A DNA stretch of 64,000 bases from Cephalotus follicularis. Its lineage: Eukaryota > Streptophyta > Magnoliopsida > Oxalidales > Cephalotaceae. A program made the translations under genes and the position numbers. The DNA lies in NCBI GenBank assembly GCA_001972305.1, contig BDDD01000541.1, positions 213,784-277,783 on the forward strand. The letters are read 5' to 3'. The notes beneath the pieces were generated by a model. It was given only the letters and a program-made list of their open reading frames with translations. It did not search any database and was not told where the DNA came from. Below are positions 56,164-64,000 of the stretch, piece by piece; positions within the stretch are counted from its first letter, which is position 1, and each line of letters begins with the position of its first letter.

Positions 56164-56988
56164 TTACTTCATTGATTCCCCAATCTGCCCAACAACAACT
56201 GTAATGTCATCAATCTTGCCACCCAAGTAATGAAACCCAGCTTCCTCATTAGCCTTTGCAAATGGTGAATACAAATCCTTGTCATGTGAGTTAGAGGAAG
56301 CAGATTCAGCAATCATCCATGCCAACTGCTCAGGGAAAGCATATCCTTCAACAAGCCCTAGAATGCCCACAATCTCATGCGGATACATGTTGTCGAATAA
56401 CCCATCAGACCCAGCAACTATAACATCTCCATTCTCAACCTGGACCTTGATTTCATCAGCACAAACTGGAGTATCACTTTTCTTGCTGTTCCCTAACTGG
56501 TAAGGATGGTTAAACCCATGTTGTTGAATAGGTGATTTGTACACGCATTGCTTGTCTCTAAACACCATGAAACCACTATCACCAACATTGGCAGCATACA
56601 ACCAACGTCCTTTGAGTGTTATAATGCAAGCAGTTGATGACCCTTTAGCCTTGGTATTAGCATAGGCTTTGTTTAAAACCCTTTTAGGGTTAACAGTGCC
56701 TCCTGATTCATCACAAAGAGAAATAACAGAGTTAGACATTAGCTCACGTGCATACTTGCCTGCATCAATGCCTCTCCTTGACCACCCACCGACACCATCA
56801 GCGATGCCTAGGGTTTGCTTCTTTTGGTTAACAAAGAATGCGTCCTCTCCAAGTTTGCCATCTTTGGGTATGTAGAACCCAGCCATATCCATCTTTAGGG
56901 TTTTCTTCTCCGTTTCGATGGATCCTTTATTGCTCTTCATGGTCCCAATCGCTGGATGTGTCTTGATCATGCCTCGAGGGATGATCAT
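56164..56988 (-). CDS. Protein phosphatase 2C (PPTC7/PP2C-like), single exon
   Basis: A PPM-family Mn/Mg-dependent Ser/Thr phosphatase of 274 residues, without introns. Motifs in order: GEDAFFV (about 47-53), ADGVGGWSRRGIDAGKYA (63-80, with the metal-binding Asp), GSSTACI (116-122), YAANVGDSGF (131-140), GSDGLFDN (193-200) and GKIDDITVVV (257-266). The metal-coordinating Asp residues are present. The DGVGGWS and GIDAGKYA motifs place it near plant PP2Cs related to animal PPTC7 rather than the ABA-responsive clade A. I chose the first ATG; Met7 or Met17 could also start it. The N-terminus is basic but not a clear transit peptide, and the protein is shorter than many relatives, which carry long N-terminal extensions. 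Confidence 0.9.
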   Translation of the reverse strand: MIIPRGMIKTHPAIGTMKSNKGSIETEKKTLKMDMAGFYIPKDGKLGEDAFFVNQKKQTLGIADGVGGWSRRGIDAGKYARELMSNSVISLCDESGGTVNPKRVLNKAYANTKAKGSSTACIITLKGRWLYAANVGDSGFMVFRDKQCVYKSPIQQHGFNHPYQLGNSKKSDTPVCADEIKVQVENGDVIVAGSDGLFDNMYPHEIVGILGLVEGYAFPEQLAWMIAESASSNSHDKDLYSPFAKANEEAGFHYLGGKIDDITVVVGQIGESMK

Positions 56989-58289
56989 CTTTCTTGGAAC
57001 GCAAGTATAGCAACAAAATAGAAACAGCAGATGGTAGCAAAACTACAGATTAAACTGAAGTAGAAGAATAGAGCTCTAAGTTGTTTGGCTACAATTGATG
57101 GGTGAGTTTTGTTATAGAGAAACAGTTCTCGATCGAGTTAACTAAACGGAGAACAATATTTAGTGGTGGGAGTAGGGTTACAAATATATATAGATATCGT
57201 AAATGGGTTGCTTCCCTTTCCCTGGTAGGGTTAGTATTATAGTATTGGATAATAGGACGCGTTAAAAAAGAATTAGCCGTTAACAGTTTTTTTTTTTTTA
57301 AATAAACTTTTAATTGGATCAACAGAGTGTAAAACGAACCCAATTGCTATCTCAATGGGCCTAGAAGTTCCAATCTGTTTTAGGATGGGCCTTCAAGTTC
57401 ATAATCCACTAGTTAATCATTTTAATAATCAATCATATTTTATAGGGTTAACATTCCGTATTTATCCAAGCTGATGATAAAACAAAACACCCTGAAAACC
57501 AAAGCTTCACATAATTAAACACACATACAATAAAACCCTAATTTAATCTAATCCAACCACAAATTACTATACACTCACAAAAAAGGATTAAGGAATTATC
57601 TGCTTGGGGGTACGAGATTATATGAGAACAATATACAGACCATTTCCTAAGTATTCAACTCCCAGATCATGATTTTGCAGAAATTTATAAACAAAAAACT
57701 ACATTATTCATTGGGTATAAACAATCTTAGTTTCATACATCGATCTCGTTAATGTGATCGGTTTTCTTAGTAATTAGTTTTTGATTTGGTTTTTTGGATT
57801 TTTAATTAATTTTTTTTTTAACATTTTTAGTGTTTTTGAATTGTAAGTGGGTCGACATCATGAGTCGGATTATGTTTGACTCATGTCGGACATGTGCTTT
57901 TTTCTCATTGATAAAGAAAAAATAAAATAAACATTTAATTTTCACATGGACACCACATAAGATTTCCTTTACCCAAAGTTAAGGCATTAGTGGATGTCGA
58001 TTTAAATTAATCGCAGAATATAACGTTAATAATTATCATGATTAATTTTAAATGTTCGTAGGTTAACAGGAACCAATTTTTGTTAGATTGCGTATTGATG
58101 TTAACCCAAAAAAATAAAAAATAAAACTACTGAAAGTTAATTTAACCTAAGAAATATGCAAACTCAACATATGGCATGGCCAGAACAAAAATATGGATAG
58201 ATGAACCTCCGTTCACACATCACACTGTTTTTTAACAACTTCATCAAGCATAAACCTACACAGTTCCTAAACATTAACACAAACCCATT
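56989..58289. other. PP2C promoter and PYM downstream region
   Basis: No gene seen. On the PP2C side a TATATATA run lies at 57185-57192, about 200 bp before the start, and two TGGGCC site II motifs lie at 57356-57361 and 57386-57391. The part next to 58289 is PYM 3' UTR. Confidence 0.45.
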
Positions 58290-61089
58290 TCATGATGCTG
58301 CTAATTCAGCCTTCTTATCCTCCAAAAGCTTTAGCTCCTCGCGCCAACCTTCAATTTTCGTCAACTTTTCGGACTGCTCTGGCTTCATATCTAGCTGTGC
58401 AGTTTTCTGCTGTTGAGCTTCCGCAAGTCGAATCTGCAGAAAGAAGCAATTAAGCGAATGACATAGCAGCTTATGAACATCAAATGCACAAATGTAGGAG
58501 GGAGGCTGGTAATATAAACAGTCACAAAAAATTAATTGAAATATTCATGATAGAAGACTAATAAAAGATTGGCTGGTTCCCAGCTATCTGTTTAGCACAC
58601 TCAATTTTGAAAGCATTCCCAAAACATTTATATATCTGCATGAATTGAGCAAAATCAATTCAATGATGATATGTGTACTTTGATAATCATGATGTAATAA
58701 ATAACAAGTTAATGTCATATATACACACACTTATTATAGATAGATAGATTAGGTTTAAGCTGAGACACCAAGCATTCTCTCACAATATTCAAGTGGGAAA
58801 ATTATTGATGTCAATGCTCATAGGAAACAAGCATCACGTTATCCTTAAAAAAAAAAAGATGGTTTTTATGTAACTAAAACCTAATTTCCTTTGACATATT
58901 TTATATGTAACCAGAAAAGACGGCTTGCTAACAATTTATGAAGATGGAAAAGAGTACGGATTCAATGACAGCGTAATTAGTGACTGTACCTTCTTTTTAA
59001 GAGCCCGGATTTTTTTGTCCATATCTTGAAATGGACCCCCAATATCAGAGGTCTCTGTTGGCTCTAAGGGAGTATTAACTATAGTAGAATTTGCAGATAC
59101 AGCCAGCTCGTTCATCTGAGATGCCAACGATTTGACAGAATCTGATCCATGACTTGAATTTTCAACAGGCAGCCCATCATCATTTTGGATGTCTCCATCT
59201 ACCACTGATTCCACATTCTTACCCTTTTCAAGAGCAGCCTGCTAGATAGAGCTAGGTGATTGGCTAAATTTGCTTGCACATAAAGTAGATAAAAAGGATT
59301 ACAAAAAAGTTCCGTAGAGAAAATTGTATCTTCGCAGAATTAATGAACTCATTGGCGTATGTCATCATACTAGTAGCACTAATAACATGGTGGAGTCCAT
59401 TACAACAAAGTGAATACCTTAATAAAAACAAACCAGCTGATCTTACAAACTAATAAACAAAAGCAAGCCCTAAACACATATTGAAACATGTATGAGCCAT
59501 TATTTCATCAAAGTGGTAGAAAACAAGAGAAGTGAGCCATATCGTCTACATGTTTGGCTAAGAAAGAATGGACTAGTGGTGAATGCATTAATAAAGTTCA
59601 CAACATAGACACAGTGATCTTGTGCTGTTTTCCATAAAATACTGTAATATCTTAGATGGCAGAGGGCTGAGAAATCAGAGCACCCAAAAGATGGCAAGGG
59701 TTGGAACAAGGATAATTCACAGACGAAGCAAACAGGAAGAGTTTAGTAATGGAGTCTTTTCAACACAAAGTCTAAACAAACTCCTACTATTAATATTTGT
59801 GAGAGTACAAGTATCCCAAGGATTTGAAGCCCATAAAAAAAATTTCCTTTCTATTTTTGCTATAGAAGCATTTCCTACACCACATGCAATCCATTCCCTT
59901 TAAAAAGGATTGTTACACCTAAACATTGTGAACCATTAGTTTGTAGCTTTCTCCCAAAATTTTCACTAGACAAACAAGCCTTGATGTATGTGCGAGTACA
60001 AGTAACATCAAAGCAGCTTCAAGGCAAACAACACAAAAAATTTACTACCAGTCAAAAAATAAAACAAAAGTATTAACAGAAATAATTACTTGCAGTTCTC
60101 TTTCATTGTGCTAATTTCCAGTTGGAAAACACGAGTTCCAGAAATGAAACACCAATCTATCTATTTACATACACCGATAATTTAAATCATCCGTTTTGAT
60201 TGCTAACTATTAATCTCCTTAATCTTATACCAGTATCTTTCCACGATTTAGTCATTCGCATATGTTTTACTATCAAGTGCTTTGCTACATATTGCCCGAT
60301 GAGACTACAACAAACATTGTAATGTATCATAAATGAATTCTACCATTACCAATAAGCTGACTTTGCCCACCAATACCAACCACAAAAAACATTGATTCAT
60401 AAGAAAACACATGAATGTTAGTAAAAACTATAAACAAAAGCAAAGAACATAGATACCTGTATCCTCTTCTCTTTTTTCCTCTCATTCCTCTTCACTGACT
60501 TACTCTTGGGTTTCATATCTAAATCAGGATCATAACCAGGAGGCAGCTGTGATTCCATCTCCTTTTTCCACTACAAGCCCATAAAAACAGGACTAAAGAA
60601 CTATTTTTTTTAATAAGTAATAAAAAAAAATACTATTTTTCATAAATAACCAAAATCCCATTTCAGGAAATTAATTTTTCAACACAAAAAGCCCTAAAAA
60701 CCTCATTGTCGAATCAAAAATTAATTTTTTTCAAAAAAAATAACAATAATAATAGTAACCCATTTCAATAAATAAAATTTACATCACAAAAAAGCCGCAA
60801 AACAACTCATTATCATATAAATTTTCATTTTTTTTAAATAATTGAAAACTCATATTATGGAAAAAATAAAGATACGTACCAGGGCACCTTTGGATTGATA
60901 GATGGCGACTTCTTCTTGGGGGACATAACCAGCCCGAATCCGAATGGGTTTACGGAGGGTACCGTCGGGTCTTCGGGTCGGGGCAAGAATTCTCTCCCCT
61001 TGTTTTAGGGTTTTGCTCAGCTCTGCCATTTGTTTCACTTCTTCTCCTCCTCCTCCTCCACCTCCATTACTGCTAATAGTAGCCATCAT
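58290..61089 (-). CDS. PYM: PYM, partner of Y14-Mago (exon junction complex recycling factor), 4 exons
   Basis: PYM binds the MAGO-Y14 heterodimer through its N-terminus and helps remove exon junction complexes from translated mRNA. Exons, 5' to 3': 61089-60880, 60570-60457, 59238-58990, 58433-58290; total 717 nt, 238 residues, in frame at every junction. The N-terminal Mago-binding motif is clear ([17 protein letters not shown], then [16 protein letters not shown]), followed by [16 protein letters not shown] and a Lys/Arg-rich segment, an acidic variable middle, and a C-terminal coiled coil ([10 protein letters not shown] to DKKAELAAS). The start may be Met1 or Met2. A Gly run (about residues 9-15) is unusual but follows a plausible start. 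Confidence 0.95.
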
Positions 61090-62087
61090 TTAATAATTGT
61101 TTTTTTATATATATAATAAATAATTATATTGTTGCCAATTTATTTGGTTAAATTTATTATGTGGGTTTTTAGTGGTCACTTCAGTAGTATCAGTAGCTTT
61201 TCTTCCTTTTTCTTTTTTTTTTTATTACTGGTTCAATTCTTCGAGTAGGATTTTCAGTGAGGAAATATTTTTTTTTAAATTTTTTTTCCCTGTTTATGTT
61301 AGTGCTTTGTTCAGTTTATGAATATTGTATTTTGCTCCCCCAATAGTTAATGACTTTTCAATATAGTACTTTGTCCATATTCACTATAACTGAAGAGACA
61401 CACAAACAACTTAGACGTTTAAAAACAAGTCACGTAAAAAAAGACACAATAATAATAAATATAATACCATCTCAAAGACTACAATAAAAATATATCGAAT
61501 GTCTCCGCTAATTGAAATAACATATTTTCCAAGAAAGTTCAATCCCAGAGAGCTCAATTAATAACTATGCTGTAAACCAACCGTCACTATATGCACCTTT
61601 GTACCTACCTTGTATGGGCAAATGTTGGAAGAATTCAAGCAAATAATTGTCTAATAATCAGGGGGCAAGAATTTTGTTGGTACCCATATAGAATAAAACA
61701 AATTTAAGTCTCTCCATGAAAACATGATCAAGCTTTTTACACTCACATCAACTCCGGCATGGAGAGTGACTCCAAATTTCAACCCTGCTATTTATAAATT
61801 TGAACCACTGTCTATGAGAAGCAAGGCATCTTCATTGGTTGTATTACATGTACAATCAAACAAACTAACATGGTAAAGGATTCAAGAAATCTGTCTCCCA
61901 CACTACTGCATAAAGCAAAATCACAATTTAACAAACAGTGCGACCGTTGTAAATCCCGCATGGAAGACTATCATTGAAGGATAATGGTCAATTGAATAGG
62001 AAATATTGGCTGATCTAGCCAATGCGCTCATGTTGAGATGATTTGGCACTACCAAATAAAGCTGATACAAGATCCGTTCTCGAGGGA
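61090..62087. other. PYM promoter and 3' flank of the TMEM87-like gene
   Basis: No gene seen. A TATATATATAATAAA-type AT stretch lies just upstream of PYM (about 61107-61122). The right half is probably the 3' UTR of the neighbouring gene. Confidence 0.4.
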
Positions 62088-64000
62088 TCATTCTCTTTTA
62101 TCTTCTTCTATGTCATCCTCATCGAAAGCATCGGTGCAAACAGACTTCTCTTGCTTGACTAAACTGACATCACCCTCTGGCTTTCCTCTTGTTAAAGATT
62201 GAGTTTCTTCACCATCAAACTCTTCTCCTACTTCTTCAGAGTAGGCATACCTGTGCACAGTTTGCAGTACAAGTCAGCACAGAAGTGGAGAGGGGTATGT
62301 TAAGATGTGTGACAAAACGTTGAAATTTTTTTGCTTGTTAACAAACGACAACATTGCCAATGTCTTACCAACCAACCATAGCTAGAGGATTTCTAGGTTT
62401 TAACTACATCATTTAGGACTTTCCATTTTTTTTCTAAAGTTTTAGGCAAATGAAGGACGTGAAAATCAGAAATTCGGCTAGGAAAAACAAAAGAGGTTTT
62501 GTCCTCCTTTTTAGAATAAGCTTTCATAGGAATATTACAGTTCCTGGGCCTTGGCAACCTCACTACTCGACTGTCTTCGTGTGGAAAGAAAATGGGAATA
62601 GAAAGAACAGACGAGTCATGAAAACATTCTATTGACCATTAAAATTTTTAAGAATCGATATCACACCGTTGAGAACTTTGAGATGGGGCCCAGAGATAAC
62701 AGATAACACAGAGTACTGCAAATGCTAGAATGTCCCAGAAAGCTGTGATGATCCAAGCACTTTGCCACCGCTCATTAAATGGGTCTGTGGCTTTGAAGTA
62801 TACCTGTAGGAGCAACCATATCAGATCTATACTAAACTGAACAATAGTTAATAATCAGTCAGAAATAAGAGCAACTAAGAAAATGATACACATTGGAAAA
62901 AAAGTTTTCCTCCAACGGTAATGATACAACAAAAATTCTTCTCATAAGAGAAACCTCACATTGGGTTCATTGACGGAGACATATTGGATACTGTAGTCAT
63001 CTAATTTCCGATAAGAACAAAAAGGCTATTGAAAAAACTTTTCATTAGGCCAGGCACCAATTTTTATGTATAGAATCCCAAAGAAGTCAGTGTATAATTC
63101 CTCCAAGAATCTCATTCATACCTAGTCTGAAAGTAAAATATTATGTATGACAAGAGGTATACTGTGGGACCTTAAGAAGGATAATCTTTGGCTTCAGATA
63201 ATTTTATCAACTCATCCAAAGAACTCTGATCAGTGTGAGTCCAAAACTTGCTTCCCAATCCCACACAATCTCTTCCTGTCATCCCAAAACTATCAAAACA
63301 AACTATAGACCATTGTGGTAACTGGTATCTATACAAAAATGACATACTTCTCCCACTCTAGCCCCATAACTTCGGAAAGATTTCTAGTCTACTGTAGTAC
63401 TGAATATAAGGTACCTCTTCACATCAATACCTGGCAACTACACAAGTAAATCCATATATTTTGTCTTTTCTCTGTTTCTCTCATCACAAGGTGAAAACAC
63501 ATGTCAAAATGCAGATCGCGTGTTAAAAAATGATTTGAAGAGATACTGAATATTTAGAACTACAGAAGTATCAGAAAATTCTCTCATAAATTCTCCTACC
63601 TATATCCGAGTTGCAAAATGCATAAAATTGAAGAAAAGTATTCATTTTTATTTAATTCCCTTATTCCCATAATTATTTCAAATTTTAATAACTTGTACAA
63701 GGGTTTTAATTGGAAACTTAACACTTGTTGGCTTTTAAAGAGTGACAACATTCAATGAAGGGAGTAATATCTACATTTAATTTATCACACAACTTTATTG
63801 ATTTCTTGTAGCAATTTCCCACTAATCATTTCAGAACCCAATGAGAGATTAGGAATGTGCAACTTGTAAAATGTCCAAAGGGATTGAATTAATCCAAAAA
63901 GAGAAAGAGAAGGTAATGTATAAGATTCTACATTAGCGTAGAACTATGATTTGCTTAGCTTGAGCACGTCATAAGTAGTCGAGCATTTCACAACTATCCA
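62088..64000 (-). CDS. TMEM87-like GOST family seven-transmembrane protein, C-terminal exons (partial)
   Basis: Two terminal exons are visible: 62803-62667 (137 nt) and 62250-62088 (163 nt), joined GT-AG in frame. They encode YFKATDPFNERWQSAW, the last transmembrane helix (about WIITAFWDILAFAVLCVICY), LWAPSQSSQRYAYSEE and an acidic cytosolic tail ending DIEEDKRE. These match plant TMEM87/Lung-seven-transmembrane proteins of the Golgi and endomembranes. The previous exon should end just before VYFK, but I see none between 62804 and the window edge, so a long intron (over 1.2 kb) runs off the window. The sequence right of 62803 is therefore assigned as intron, not coding. Confidence 0.85.

Noticed and set aside
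62804..64000. Further upstream exons of the TMEM87-like gene
   Set aside because: I looked for an exon ending just before the VYFK codons on the minus strand and found no frame with a fitting donor and transmembrane coding; it is treated as intron.

Overview
This is a nuclear window from a flowering plant, most likely a woody eudicot. It is AT-rich, with intron-rich genes whose introns follow GT-AG, U/A-rich plant rules. It carries Ty1-copia and Ty3-gypsy LTR retrotransposons, short inverted-repeat transposons and compound microsatellites. I cannot name the species. Exon boundaries below were placed by eye from reading frame, splice dinucleotides and remembered family resemblance; no alignment was run.

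Layout. 1-938 has no supported gene. 944-6991 is an old, broken Copia retrotransposon with a matching 5-bp target duplication. A DUF1644 zinc-finger-like protein gene (coding 10904-11998, +) follows, with a long 5' leader that probably contains introns. 13390-29470 (-) is a complete 27-exon separase gene of about 2171 codons, with a hAT-like MITE and other repeats in its introns. 29831-40403 is a 10.6-kb Tat-type Gypsy retrotransposon in minus orientation. It has nearly identical 903-bp LTRs, a perfect GTATT target duplication, an antisense spliced gene, and no protease or reverse transcriptase core. NDC80/HEC1 (40879-43994, +; 4 exons, 564 aa) starts just beyond it. Its last exon is duplicated at 47319-47549, and the two copies are separated by a truncated, internally deleted Copia of a different family. 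MRT4/MRTO4 follows (48979-53861, +; 8 exons, 227 aa). Its intron 5 holds a 5' fragment of the first Copia family and its intron 7 a Mutator-like MITE. On the minus strand come an intronless PP2C phosphatase (56164-56988), PYM (58290-61089; 4 exons) and the C-terminal exons of a TMEM87-like seven-transmembrane protein (from 62088, running off the right edge).

How things fit together. Separase (sister-chromatid release) and NDC80 (kinetochore-microtubule attachment) are divergent neighbours. Without the Gypsy insertion their start codons would be only about 830 bp apart, so a young transposon has split what was probably a short shared promoter of two chromosome-segregation genes. MRT4 has the telo-box and site II promoter motifs expected of a ribosome-biogenesis gene. 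No CRISPR array, operon, rRNA gene or true tRNA gene was seen.
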